Below, piece by piece: positions 1-11,498 of a stretch of 64,000 bases of DNA (position 1 is the first letter of the stretch; the number at the start of each line of letters is the position of its first letter). The notes under the pieces were generated by a model. That model worked only from the letters and a program-made list of their open reading frames with translations, did no database searches and was not told where the DNA came from. This DNA is from Molanna angustata (taxonomy: Eukaryota; Arthropoda; Insecta; Trichoptera; Molannidae). Location of the stretch: NCBI GenBank assembly GCA_963576475.1, contig OY754987.1, forward strand, positions 8,674,666-8,738,665, written 5' to 3'. The position numbers and the translations under genes are program-made.

Positions 1-128
1 AATATCGAATTAGACATAACGATTTCTAAGATACGGTTTATATGGATTGTCCACTATCCAGATTATCAATAAATTGTCAGGATCAAAAAACAGGGGATCT
101 TCTTCAAAATTATAGTCATAGTTGCTCG

Positions 129-210
129 GATTGGTTGGAAGAAATTGCTTAATGGCAATAAACCCGCCATTGTACACATGTACATAAATTATATAAATAA
201 ATCATTTTTG
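129..210 (+). mobile_element. LINE 3'-end fragment with TTGCC/GGCAA hairpin
   Basis: A short piece carries the window's recurring tail motif: GGTTGGTTGGAAG, then a small hairpin (here ATTGCTTAATGGCAAT), then AATAAACCCGCC and a run ending in ATAAATAAAT. The same motif lies in the 3' UTR of the LINE fragments at 12662-13340 and 58070-58505, where it follows a reverse-transcriptase C-terminus. No coding part survives here. It could equally be the tail of a SINE that uses the same end. Confidence 0.55.
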
Positions 211-917
211 ACAAGCTGGTGTTTTTTGTTGAGCACATACCTTAATATTTAGTATTAGTAAGCAAACATCAAAATTACATTCCCGTCATATATATTTACA
301 GTTGTGATGATGTATGAGGGTATCTGAGAATATTTCAAAACGTCAAAACTCGTTTACTTAGCAGCCATCCTCAACCATGTCTCAATCGAAGGGCCAATCT
401 GTGAGAGGATCTTAAATCAGCAAAAATGTAAGATGGTATGCTTAAAGGAAAGAATGAAATGAAACTCCTCTCAAATTTTTCTCAAATAAATTCACTGACA
501 TTTTCATTGACAATTTCAAGACTTCTAATTTGATAATATAAATACTCTTCACTACCAAATCACTTCACAAAGTATTCAAATTTTGTTTGGAAATTTTCAG
601 CATTATCATGTGTAATATATGGTACCTACGTTTAATAACATTTATTGTAAAATAAATACATGCGTTGACTATTTACACAGTTTACTATTGAATACAGTTA
701 TTAGATATTTATAAAATAAAAGTACAATAATAGTTATACAAATGAACCACAAAGTGAGAGCACTTTAAACGATCAATCCACTCCCGGCCTTACCTCAGAC
801 ACTCGTTTATATGGATCTCCCAACTCCCGAAGAATGCCGATCTCCTGATTCGTGCAAACTCGTATAATGACTAACGGCTATACAGTTTGACTGTTGTAAG
901 GCGCAACATCAATATAT
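211..917. other. AT-rich stretch, no recognised feature
   Basis: I see no convincing coding frame, RNA gene or known repeat. The DNA is AT-rich with ordinary short homopolymer runs. Confidence 0.5.
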
Positions 918-1720
918 TATATCATGAAATGAGTTTGTTAAATTATTTTTTATTTAAATGTTATTACGATAACGCATTTTTCATTTTATTTTATTATGTC
1001 ATTTTATGAAAGTGATTTGCCTTTTAAGAAATTTTAAAATAAAAACATCATATTTTAAGTTTCGTTAGTTTGAGGACACATTGAAATAGTTGAGAGTTAG
1101 CAAAATTGAGAAGCGCTGATCAGATATCCTTCAAAATCTAATGGGGTTAAGCGAGTATCAGATATACAAATTTGAAGATTTGAAAATAATCGAATGAGTA
1201 TGTACTTTAATTAATTGCATAGCACATAGTACATAGCACACTCACACAGTTACATATATTCGTCATTTTCCTCATGACTGAGGATAGCGGCTGTAGTCCG
1301 TCGCCACACGTATGGCACGCCTCCATGCCAATTTTTTTTGGGCTGAACGCAGAGCACCAGTCACCGAAGACCCCATTGTGGACTTCATCCAAATCGCTCC
1401 ATCTGGTCGGTGAGCGACCACGAGATCTCCGTCCTTCCACGCTGCTCATCACAACGAGCTTCTCGAGGCAGTCTGGTTCTATACTGGCAATGTGTCCAAA
1501 GAATTGAAGGATACGTCTGTAACATATCGTCGATAGACGATCCTCGATCTTCAGCTCGTCTAGAATTGACACATTCGTTCCTCTGGCTGTCCATGGAATA
1601 CATTGTGATGAAACTTTCAGAATATACCTAATCTCTGCATGATACTATAAAAATAACCTAAAAATGGGAATTAATAACTCCCCACTATATCCTATTGGGG
1701 TAGTGAGGAGTAAGAAGTAC
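918..1720 (+). mobile_element. Repeat family R, copy 1 (interrupted)
   Basis: This is a dispersed non-coding repeat also seen at 17143-18840 (+), 45711-46565 (-) and 46747-46985 (+). Shared landmarks in order are ATGAAATGAGTTTGT, GTGAT..TGCCTTTT, GATCAGATAT, AAGCGAGTATC, ACATTGTGATGAA and CTTTCAGAATA. The 3' end is an imperfect hairpin, ACTCCCCACTATA paired with GTGAGGAGT. The copy is broken by a LINE fragment at about 1247-1600. The class is unknown. A hairpin 3' end without obvious TIRs could fit a Helitron-like or SINE-like element. Confidence 0.6.
1247..1600 (-). pseudogene. LINE reverse-transcriptase C-terminal fragment (RTE-like)
   Basis: The minus strand encodes about 100 residues with RLSTICYRRILQFFGHIA, then EPDCLEKLVV, then VEGRRSRGRSPTRWSD. 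This pattern is typical of the region after the RT domain in arthropod RTE-like LINEs found as endonuclease-reverse-transcriptase pseudogenes. The RT core and endonuclease are absent, so this is a 5'-truncated relic. It sits inside repeat R copy 1, between sequences that are contiguous in the copy at 17143-18840 (CACACAG..TACATTGTGATG). Only a short TACAT is shared by the two flanks, so a target-site duplication is uncertain. Confidence 0.7.
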
Positions 1721-3435
1721 ATTCTTTTCACTTAGCTAATGTGAATTAGGTATGTATCATTAATCTACATCTCATTGATCATTTGATACCTACCATTTTA
1801 TTTCATCAAAATTGAAATGTATTTTGAAATAAGATAATTCTAAAACAAAATTATATTCATTCATAAAAATAAAATTTACTAGCGTTTAGAAGTCGCATCA
1901 ACGGCAGAACTGATATATCATTATTTATGTAGATATTAAGGTATAAGTGTACACCCATTACGTATAATTTAATATGGCGAAATAAATAATGACTTCGTTT
2001 AAGTTTATTCGGTAAACGATCGTGTGCAGTTGACATCTGAATTATTTAATATATTTGGTATTAAATAAACAACAAAATTTATCTGGCGTATTCATAATAA
2101 TATTACTATATTGTAAAGTATGAAAATAATTGGAAGGTTCGATTTATTTTTCCATCTTGAAACAACAATGGAGGCCATATATCCAATTCATCGGCACAAT
2201 ACACCATCTGTCGGTGAAAAGACAAACAATAATGGCCTTTTAACTAAATTAAAACTACTGCCTCCCACTTCAACTGACACGGATACTATCGGTGTGGATT
2301 TAATGTGAATCGATAAACAATAGATGGCATTGTTTTACTTTTTTAGCTGATCTATATTATTACATTGATCAATATTGATGATTATTGCCAGTGACATAGA
2401 AACCAATATTAATTTTCTCTTTCTAAATATTTCTCGAATATGAAAAAAATATTGACTACTCCCTTTTCTGAGTTTTCTTCACACATTAAATTTGTAATCG
2501 ATGATTCACTAACCTAATTAATTTGAATTACGTTTTCAGTTTAGTCATGTTTATAAATGTAGGTAGGTACACTATTATGATTTTTACTGTTTTTTATTGA
2601 TAACATGAAAAAACAGTAAAATATTATTGTTGCATCTAACTTAAACATGTTCAAAATTTATTAAAGCTCAGCCGAAACCGCATGGCTTTATTTACTTTGT
2701 ATGAAATACAGAATTGTACATTTTTTTTTCAAATATGAATTGAATCAAGCTGAACACAATTTAAATATATATTTTCATCGGGAATGCACAAATTTTGAAA
2801 AGAATTTAGTTTAAAATCGGTTGCAAAATTCCAGTACAGACAGACATACAAGTAAAGTTAAATGAAATAGTGTAGAAATCAATTTAAACATTTCGTAGAA
2901 AAAGCAGTGTTGCCAAAATAATATTATTTTCCGCAAAAAAAATCAAAAGTATGAAACGTGCAGGAATTTTGGCGGGAAACTAAATTTCGTTTTACCTAAT
3001 TTGAATTCGAAAATAAACCATAATATTTCTTTGATATTATTCCTGGATGTTACATATATACATACTGTATATATATTTTCACATATAATATTGAAAAAGA
3101 AAAATCGAAAATAACATGCGTTCAAAATAATACAGAGTAAAACATTTTTTCCTGTCGAAGGGTGTCTGAAATTGATTCAATGATTTATTTCGTTGTACGT
3201 ATAGGATAGAAAATAAAAACAAAATATATTATTCTAACAGGTAATTTATTTCACTTTCACCAAAATGTATGTATTATTTATATTATAGCCGAAAAATGCT
3301 CTTTGAATATTGAATATTTTTTTATTCGATTCGAATGTTAGTCGTAAATAAATCATCTTTTTTTCTATATGGAAGAGCACTTTCAGTAGAATAAATTGAT
3401 CACTCTGTGATTCTTAACAATATTAATTACTTATT
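1721..3435. other. AT-rich stretch without a recognised gene
   Basis: I see no gene. A 62-residue frame at 2120-2308 resembles nothing I know. At about 2812-2851 a segment containing AAATTCCAGTACAGACA recurs near 53776-53815 beside the GC-rich TIR element, so it probably belongs to an unnamed repeat. Confidence 0.45.
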
Positions 3436-4196
3436 TTAAGTTCAACGTTGTTTAGTCCACAGAGTGGAAGTTCATTATGAAATTATTAGAAGCATAATGA
3501 CACAGTTTTTATCCACGAATTATGAGTTATAGGTATAAATATAAAAAACCTTTTTTTCCAAACTGGCTAAGTTTGTTAAGTTTAACGTTCTTTCGTTCAC
3601 AGAGTGGAAGTTCATTATGAAATTATTAGAAGCATAATGACACAGTTTTTATCCACGAATTATGAGTTATAGGTATGTATATAAACAATCTTTTTTGACA
3701 AACTGGCTAAGTTTATTAAGTTTAACGTTGTTTCCTCCACAGAGTGGAAGTTCATTATGAAATTATTAGAAGCATAATGACACAGTTTTTATCCACGAAT
3801 TATGAGTTATAGGTATGTATATAAACAATCTTTTTTGACAAACTGGCTAAGTTTATTAAGTTTAACGTTGTTTCCTCCACAGAGTGGAAGTTCATTATGA
3901 AATTATTAGAAGCATAATGACACAGTTTTTATCCACGAATTATGAGTTATAGGTATGTATATAAACAATCTTTTTTGCCAAACTGGCTAAGTTTGTTGAG
4001 TTTAACGTTGTTTCGTTCACAGAGTGGAAGTTCATTATGAAATTATAAGAAGCATAATGACACAGTTTTTATCCACGAATTATGAGTTATAGGTATGTAT
4101 ATAAACAATATTTTTTGCCAAACGTTTTGTTTCGTTTACATCATGGAAGTTCACAATGAAATTATTACAAGTATAACGACACAGTTTTAATCCACG
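3436..4196. repeat. Satellite array, 140-bp unit, five full copies plus a degenerate sixth
   Basis: The landmark AGAGTGGAAGTTCATTATGA occurs at 3461, 3601, 3741, 3881 and 4021, an exact 140-bp period. Each unit continues with AAATTATTAGAAGCATAATG, CACAGTTTTTATCCACGAAT and a GGCTAAGTTT spacer. Units differ by a few substitutions (GTTTCGTTCAC versus GTTTCCTCCAC). The last unit, near 4143, has lost about 20 bp and diverged. There is no coding potential. This is a local head-to-tail satellite or minisatellite. Confidence 0.95.
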
Positions 4197-4203
4197 TATG
4201 ATT

Positions 4204-4259
4204 ATCAGTTGGTTAGATATCTGCTGACCGTTGGATCAGCAGACATCTAACCAACTGAT
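4204..4259. repeat. 56-bp imperfect hairpin
   Basis: The arm ATCAGTTGGTTAGATATCTG pairs with its reverse complement across an 8-base loop. Arms are 24 bp with one mismatch. It lies at the decayed end of the 140-bp array. It may be the relic of a small foldback element. Confidence 0.8.
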
Positions 4260-5811
4260 TCACGAAGGCCGACTGTAACATTCATCGACCATAGACTATA
4301 GATAACAAAATCGACCATAAACATTTTATTTCTTATTTACAAAGTTTAGTCATATGTTTACAGATAGGTACACATTTAGACATAGTGACACGTTGCCTTT
4401 TTCGCTTTGAAATCTTTTCCCTATATCATTTCCACATTATAAATATATAGGTATTATTTATACATGGGTATTTTGTGTAGGAACAATAATTAGGTATGTA
4501 GATATCAAACATTGTTAAGGAAATTAGGGGAAGAAAATTAACATTCCAAGAACAAACAACTGAGCACAATTCTGAACACAGTTTCATATTAGTTTGTTAC
4601 GGCTCAAAAGGATGCCTTTAGGCTGAATCCAAAATTGTATTACATTATATCATTATTATATACCTTTGGCCCGAACTCTGAATTCTATACACAATGTGTT
4701 CAAAGGTACTCAGTTCTAAGCAGGTAATATTAGGTTCATTTTGATATTGCGCTTCATTGAGCAATATAAATATATTGTTAAAAGAATTTACGGATGGAAT
4801 TTCGATTGCTTATTATTATGTTTCAAAGCATGATTATTAATGTGCTTGATTTTCTCCACAATAACGTCATATTTTAGTTTTTATGAATCTAGTTTCAAGA
4901 CCATTTTAAACTATTTTGGGGGTACATGTTACAAACTTGCGTGTTCAAAAGGATAATATTTAATTTAAATCATCTACCTCCCAATATGATATTGCTTATG
5001 TCAGTTCATTAAATAATTGATAATATGTATAGGTATTATTTAAAGTGATGAAAAGTTTCAAATAAAACTACTTACATGATCAACACTGGTATATTCGAAT
5101 TAAATAGATACAATAAAAATAATATGTTAATTAATTTGTGATTTCGTGGGTTGGAACTAATACATTAACACATTAAGATTAAACACGACTCTACCATGTT
5201 AATCGATCAACGCATGAATGGAGATCTGTGGACAACGGTGGGCTGTGGTTCGTTGATCTTCGTTAATCTTCGTGAATATTCGAGAATCGTCGAGGATATA
5301 TGTACATGTTGCAGCTCGTTAAAAAGGCGCAGCTACACTATATTGAGCAATTGCTTAAAAAAATCTCAATCCTTACCTAAATAAATAACTTTTTGGTAAG
5401 TTTTGACTTCTCATCTGTTGAAAATGCATTATCAAAAATACATGAGAAATGTAAATTGAAAGGATGTCTAAATTAAAAAGTATTATCTTTTTTTCTTGGA
5501 AATATTAAGTAGGTACGTACCTACCAATTTAATTATTGTGTATTTGCGCCATTCCTGTGTAGAAGCACCAACTGTTTGTCTCTTTGCGTTACCCGTGGTA
5601 GACTAAGTGGAGGTTGACAAACTTCCTAAATAACCTGACGACCGAAGCCAGAATATGGCTTAGGGAACTCCTTGCAATCTCGTGAGCGCCTGACTCACCA
5701 CACGATACCTATTTAATCCTGTTTATATTTTCTATCTTATCAATTGTTATAAAATAATATTAAAATGATCAATAATTTCTTACTCTACTTAGTTTCCGAT
5801 ATCAAATAAAC
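4260..5811. other. Intergenic stretch with a less AT-rich island
   Basis: No gene is recognised. About 5540-5720 is noticeably less AT-rich than its surroundings and may be a decayed LINE piece, but I cannot assign a protein frame with confidence. Confidence 0.35.
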
Positions 5812-6190
5812 TTGACGTACATACTTTGTCTTATTTACATCCATGCATCGCGCCATACATGATCTCCTATTATTCTGTATATTACCATCTTTCAATATTT
5901 TATTTATATGATCATGCCAACTCTTTCTTAGCTAGCCCGTACTTCTCATTCCATTCTTTTCAGCCTTGTATACATTCTTTGTCAGGCGTTCATCGTTCAT
6001 TCTCTCTATATGTCGGAACCATCACAGAACATTTATTTTCAATTTACTCACAATACCTATCGCTTTCGATTTTGCATTCTCGTCTGATATCCACATTCCT
6101 TATCCTATCATAGATTGTGTATTATTATTATTATTATTTGATTAATTTATTTCTTTTATCACGCATTCGTCTTTGGGACCTCATTTACAA
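5812..6190 (-). pseudogene. RTE-like LINE 3' fragment (HVERMNDERL family)
   Basis: Reading the minus strand through several frameshifts gives the same chain as the better copy at 61135-61640: RRMR, NVDIRRECKIE, RERMNDERLTK and KAEKNGMRS, then the HDHINEIL-like region, NNRRSCMARCMDVN and the end. This is the C-terminal tail of an RTE-like LINE ORF, 3' of the RT domain. It is too decayed to be functional. Further copies lie at 25046-25550 (+), 28813-29135 (+), 35567-35889 (+), 54952-55432 (-) and 62330-62400 (+). Confidence 0.75.
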
Positions 6191-6234
6191 AGCATTATTA
6201 TAAGCTATTCAAACTATACGTAGCAAAAAAATGA

Positions 6235-6668
6235 AAACAAGATTAATAGAGAGACAGGGGGGATATTTAAAATTATAACGTAGATTTCTTAGATATGTGA
6301 ATTTCAAGATTTTTATTCCTAGACATTTAATAGATAACAATGCCCTTCTCCATTTGACAAATTTATTAAAACTATCAGATCGCAGAAAAATATTTGACTT
6401 GGTTACTTTACACAAAATAATTCACTCTATTTTGGATACCCCTGCACTAACAGAATTGATTAATTACAATATACCACGACGATCAACCAGACAGACAGCA
6501 CCATTTTATTACAACAATACACGTACACAGACAGAATATCACTCGCTAATCAGTCGACTCCATAATACTGGAAATGAATATTCTCATTTAGGTGACATTT
6601 TTATGCTGTCCAAATTCAAATATAAACAGACGATATGCACATTTTTTTATGAGAGAAACAACCTGTGA
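6235..6668 (+). pseudogene. Jockey/CR1-like LINE ORF2 C-terminal fragment
   Basis: The plus frame reads LLKLSDRRKIFDLVTLHKII, then DTPALTELINYNIPRRSTRQ, and ends ICTFFYERNNL. The order RR..D...L.K.....D.P.L......P.R..R is the usual extreme C-terminus of Jockey/CR1-group LINE polymerases. The fragment has stops just upstream (near 6280) and no RT core, so it is a truncated relic. Downstream at about 6750 is ACTAGCTTTTATG, a motif that often marks other insect repeats. Confidence 0.7.
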
Positions 6669-6899
6669 TATTTTAGTACGGATTTGTATATTTGCGATTG
6701 TTAAATGTTTGTTTTTTTTTGCATATCTTTTTTGTTTATTTATAATTTATACTAGCTTTTATGTCCCGCCGTTGGCCAAGAATGTAAATTAGTGAAGGAA
6801 TAAGCAATCGTTTATATAATATTGTCACAAAAAATATTTGCTAATTCGTAGTATGAAAAGTAGTTTGAAATTTAATTGAGTTTAAGCGATGTAAAATGT

Positions 6900-7500
6900 T
6901 CAAGTGATGGCCACAACCCATTTGTTTTTATATATAAGTAGGTACATACAATTTCTGCACGCATGGACTATGGTAAATGGTTTTAAATATGACTGATTAT
7001 AAAGAGACAACGTTGTAAAGAGTTTGGATTTGGCCACAACCCCTATTTTTATATATTGTCATCGAACGCAAATGTGTTTTAAATATTTAGTAATTTTGGA
7101 TGATGGGAAATGGCTTAAAAATTAAATAAACAAAAGTACTGAAAAGATTCTAGTGTTGGTCACATCCCATTCGTTTTTATATTTTTCGTCAAGTGTGCAT
7201 ACCTATAGATTATTATATTTTTGCACAATAAAACTGATCTACATTACAGAAGAAGACTTAAATAGTTTTTAATTTGAATATAAACGTTGTGAAGATTCCA
7301 GTAATGGCCACAACCCCGATTTTTTATTATATTGTCATCAAAATCAAATATGTAGTTATTGAAAATTAAGCAATATATGATGATATAATAAATGGTGTAA
7401 ATTTCGATTGAAAAAAAGTATTGAGAAGATTCTAGTGATGGTCACATCCCATTCGTTTTATGTATTTTCGTCAAGTGTGCATGTGGTTTATAATATTTCT
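6900..7500. repeat. Degenerate tandem repeat, about 140 bp in a two-variant (about 280 bp) order
   Basis: The core TGATGGCCACAACCC or TGATGGTCACATCCC recurs near 6905, 7030, 7150, 7300 and 7437. Two variants alternate. One continues with an ATTCGTTTTTAT-type stretch and TCGTCAAGTGTGCAT (7150, 7437). The other continues ATTTTT..ATATTGTCATC (7030, 7305). Spacing between like variants is about 275-290 bp. This suggests a higher-order repeat of two diverged monomers. No coding potential. Confidence 0.75.
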
Positions 7501-8460
7501 ATACAATAGACTATAAGACTTAAAACTAACCCAAAAGACTAAATGAAAAAAAAAGAATAAGTATAAGACTATAACAAATAGTTTGTAATAAAAACTGACC
7601 CAATGGTCTACATAAAAGATGCAATAGAAGAATTACACAATAGTAAATGTATTATATAAAAAACTGACCAAATGGTCTTCATAAAAGAAGAAGAAGATGA
7701 ATTGAAATATAGGAAATATTTTATATAAAATTCACCCAACGTCTACATTAAATAAGAAAACGAAGAATTAGACTAAAGGAAATAGTTTGTATACAAACTA
7801 ACCAAAAGATCTACAAAAAATAAGAAAAAGAAGAATTAGACTATAGAAAGTAGTTAATATAAAAACTGACCCAAAGGTCTACATATTAGAAGAATACCTC
7901 AGGAAATAGATTTTATAAAAACTAACGCAAAGGTCAACATAAAAGAAGACGAAGAAGAATTAGACTAAAGGAAAGTTTGCATGAAAACTCTCCCTTGGTC
8001 TACATAAAAGAGGAAAAATTAGACTATAGGAAGTTAATTTATACAAAATTCAACAAAGATCTACATAAAATTTGAAAAAGAAGATATACGTTAAAAGAAA
8101 TAGTTGGTATCAAAACTGGCCCAGAGGTCTACATAAAATAAGAAGAAAAAGAATTAGATAATAGGAATAAGTTTGTATAAAAACTCACCCAAAGGGCTAC
8201 ATAAAAGAAGAGGAAGAAGATGAATTAGACTATAGGAAATAGTTTGTATAAAAACTCACCCAAGGTCTACATAAATTAAGAAAAAGAAAAATTAGACTAT
8301 AGGAAATAGTTTATTTATGAACTGTCCCAAATGACTTCACAAAAGAAGAGGAAGAATAATTAAACTCCAAGAAATAGTTTGTATAAAAAATCACCCAAAG
8401 GTCTACTTAAATAAAAGAAGAATTTCACTATAGGAAATAGTTTGTAGATTGAATGACATG
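7500..8460. repeat. Degenerate tandem array, about 68-bp unit, about 13 copies
   Basis: The motif GGTCTACATAAAAGAAG, followed by GAATTAGACTATAGGAAATA, GTTTGTATAAAAACT and CACCCAAA, repeats from 7604 to 8402. Spacing is mostly 66-70 bp with a few shorter units near 55 bp. Units are strongly diverged. The array abuts the 140-bp array at 6900-7500. It has a purine-rich strand (GAAGAAGAA). Confidence 0.85.
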
Positions 8461-9308
8461 TGTATTGTAGTTAACCTAAGATAGTTTAATAATTTTCCTA
8501 TACGAAATTAGTATATTGTTGGTTTTTAAGTAGTATTAGGTATGCAGGTACCTACCTACAATGATGTTCTAAATTAATTTGAATTCGATTTATAACAAAT
8601 TTTATTTGAATATCAGAATGTGTCCGTTACCATAGTAACCATAGAACATGTAAAAAATATCAAATGGTTTGTAGACATTTTTTGAATAATATGTAGGTAC
8701 CTACATTGGTTTGTTCGATGCCATAAAAATGAAAATTGTCCGAAATATCAAATATTATATACAAATTATGCAATTTTATTATGCCTATATCTTTACTAAT
8801 AATTAACAGACTTTTACAATATACGTCTTAAAACTTGCCGTAATGTCTTGTGTTTCATTTTATTATTTCATAATTACATTTATTTCAAAGGTTTATTATT
8901 TTCAAGAACATATTCATTCGGTGGGAAAATGAAATATTGTATGAAAAGATATTAAAATGGCGGCGTTTATGTACAAAACGCTTACTTTAAAAATAAGTTT
9001 AACATTATAATTATACAAAATATTCACCATGTTTTTCACTTAAACGCTAAGTTATATTTGAAAATATATTTTCTTCGTGTAAATACGTACTTCTAACTTT
9101 TAAACTAACAGATATTTGCGTGCAAAATGTACACTTTTTTGACAGATACGACTTGGAAAATTTTGTATGAAAAAAATAATTATTGAAATATTTTTAAAAT
9201 TCAGCATTTTTATCGCATTATTTTTAGCGTGACACTGCATCAGGTATACAGGTACACGTTCGCACATAAATTAGATTTTTAGATGCTCTTGGTTTTTCAG
9301 AAGGCGTG
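8461..9308. other. AT-rich stretch, no recognised feature
   Basis: No gene or clear repeat is seen. A TAGGTACCTACC-like motif of the lepidopteran kind occurs near 8545 and again near 8693. Confidence 0.45.
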
Positions 9309-9351
9309 AGACAAACACACACACACACACACACATACACACACACAAACA
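9309..9351. repeat. CA microsatellite
   Basis: A run of about twenty CA dinucleotides with two interruptions. Confidence 0.9.
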
Positions 9352-9419
9352 CTAACATTTTGATTGCTTTATTACTTTAGATAACACTGATATTTTTTTT
9401 GCTATTAATAATACTTTTT

Positions 9420-9762
9420 TATTTAATGTTTTGGTTGATTTTGAGTCCATATGTACATCGTTTTTTTTATGTTTGCATACGTCTATTGATTTTTTGATTT
9501 TTGAATTTAATGTTTTTTTATTTTTGAATTTACTGTTTATTTTTTTTGGATCCTTATGTACTTATATCTTTTTTTATGTTTGCTTACATCTATTTTTTTA
9601 TTTTTGTCTTACTGTTTAGGTTTAAGTTTTATTTTTTGTTTGCCAAGTGTATACTTATTGCTTTTTTTTATTTTATCTATTATTATCATCAATATGTGTT
9701 TCTATCTATGTATTTAAAAGGCATTTTATGCCGTTTATAAATAAATAAATAAATAAATAAAT
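9420..9762 (+). mobile_element. LINE 3' UTR with (AAAT)n tail
   Basis: A T-rich strand with no useful frame ends in the small hairpin GGCATTTTATGCC, TTTATAAATA and a run of AAAT units at 9738-9762. Similar T-rich 3' ends with AAAT tails follow the LINE remnants at 29140-29292 and 58550-58735. I infer the 3' UTR of a 5'-truncated Jockey/CR1-like LINE, with no coding part left. The hydrophobic frames here are composition artefacts. Confidence 0.5.
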
Positions 9763-9825
9763 ATATTTTTTAGGTTTTTCTTTTTGCACATAAAGTGAGT
9801 TTGACGACGTTGATTCACTATGTCA

Positions 9826-9950
9826 AGGGGGCAAGTTTGGTCACCGGCGGAATAAAAACTATGCATGTTTACCCATATCATGGATATAATTATTTTATTG
9901 AGTTGCGCCCTAGTTTGAACTATCAAGAGTAATTTTGAGTGTCCTTCAAA
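9826..9950. mobile_element. Fragment of the GGGGGCAAGT TIR element
   Basis: CAAGGGGGCAAGTTTGGTCA, then CCGGCGGAAT, then CCCATATCATGGATATAATT match one terminal repeat of the complete element at 53123-53765. Only one end is present, so this is a truncated or diverged copy. Confidence 0.65.
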
Positions 9951-10025
9951 CAATGGCTAGAAAAAATTGTATTGTGGATTTAAATTGATAAGAAAAATGA
10001 CATTGATAAGAAAAAAATAGTACAG

Positions 10026-10088
10026 TAGAGATGGTAGAAAAGAGCAAAGAATGTCAATGACATTCTTTGCTCTTTTCTACCATCTCTA
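10026..10088. repeat. Perfect 63-bp palindrome
   Basis: TAGAGATGGTAGAAAAGAGC continues to a centre GTCAATGAC and returns as the exact reverse complement. Arms are 31 bp with a single unpaired central base. It could be a small foldback element or a snap-back repair scar. Nothing around it suggests a microRNA. Confidence 0.95.
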
Positions 10089-10199
10089 ATGATTTTTTTT
10101 TGTATTTTCTCAACTTATTTGCTTAATTACCTCACTGTATCAGGGCACTGTTAAAATATATTAGTTAGTTGACATTTTTAATAAGAAAATTAAACACTA

Positions 10200-10391
10200 A
10201 GGCTGTGTTTCTCGAACAAAGATTAAAGTAAAAGTATAGTTAAAATACTTTAATTTCATAAAATCCTTCAAAACTCTTGGTGGTTTCATTGAAATCAGAT
10301 GTCGTTAAAGGACGCCATTTTGAACAATTTCATGAAATCAAAGGATTTTAACTACACTATAACTGATACTTTTGTTGAAACAACCCAGCCT
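10200..10391. mobile_element. MITE, 192 bp, with TIRs and TA target duplication
   Basis: The left end AGGCTGTGTTTCTCGAACAA and the right end (reverse complement AGGCTGGGTTGTTTCAACAA) form imperfect terminal inverted repeats. The copy is flanked by TA at 10198-10199 and 10392-10393. The inner parts are also partly complementary (GTAAAAGTATAGTTA versus TAACTGATACTTTTG). There is no transposase. A TA duplication fits a non-autonomous Tc1/mariner-type element. Confidence 0.65.
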
Positions 10392-11498
10392 TACTTCAAA
10401 GAATAAAAATATAGGTGCTTTTAAAAATTAAAATTTGATTTATGCAAATGTGATTTTGACGTTCCACGTTTTTCCCCTGTGTTCTTTATTTGAGGAGTAA
10501 AGATGAATTTGCTTTTTTTTATCTTTTATTGTTTTTGTATATACTATAGACAAAATGGCGGGTTTGTTGCCATCATGTAATTTAACAATGACAAAATATG
10601 TACATATGTTGCTCCATTGTCATACTACATATGTACCTGCTGACTGCAGAAAAACCCTCCCCAAACGGCTGGTTCTTTGAATTTTTGAATTTGCACCGTT
10701 TTCAGAAAATGCCCCCTCCATAAATTATCTCCTACGATAATTTAATATGAATGTATGATCGATTATTATAGAATCGAGAAAAATACGAGGCTGTCAAAGA
10801 AACTTGTGATTTAGTGCTGTTGCCGAAGACGCCACTGGTTTGGGAGCGAGAGAAGAGGGGCTTATTGTCGGAATATTCCCTTCAGTTAACGAGGGACGAT
10901 CGATAAGTACCCGTTTTTGATGACATGTGACGTTGTCAATATCTGCGTGTAGTGACATCTATCAAACGACACCACACTGAATTTCAGACTGATTCATTTG
11001 TTGGCCAGTTATGTCCGATGTGTTTCGTGAAAAATAAGCAAAGAAATTTTGAGAAATAAAAGAAAAGGCAGAAACATTCAGAAAACTATATTGACCTTAA
11101 AAAAGGAAACATTGAATAATAAAGTAAAAAAATGAGCACAAGATGGACAACAGTTAAAGCATGTGTGCTAAGTGTTATTGTCAAGTTTAAAGGGTTGTAC
11201 TCTCAAAATCTCAATGACCAATAGATTGAGGCATTTGTAATGTGTCTCTACCTACAGTAGATTACTACGCACTCCGTGTCCCATCGATGAGAGAGTCCTA
11301 AGCATCGTGGACACATGTCTGCTGATCAATGCCAAGAGACGCAAGGCCCTCAAAAGACTGAGCTAGGGTAGAGAGGAGGATGAAATGATGGTCACCAATC
11401 TCTGGTAGAAATGACACGCGAAAACAACGTAAAAAACTTTCGTCTTCAATCCTGTAATATATGATTTTAAGTGGTAGGTACAGCATAATTATTATAGT
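10392..11498. other. Intergenic stretch, no recognised gene
   Basis: No supported gene. Short, slightly GC-richer segments near 10800-11000 have no recognisable protein frame. Confidence 0.4.

Noticed and set aside
3436..4196. CRISPR-like direct repeats
   Set aside because: Units are head to tail without unique spacers, and the context is eukaryotic. It is a satellite.
10026..10088. microRNA precursor
   Set aside because: Perfect 31-bp arms with a one-base loop are not compatible with a normal precursor, and no conserved seed is known to me.
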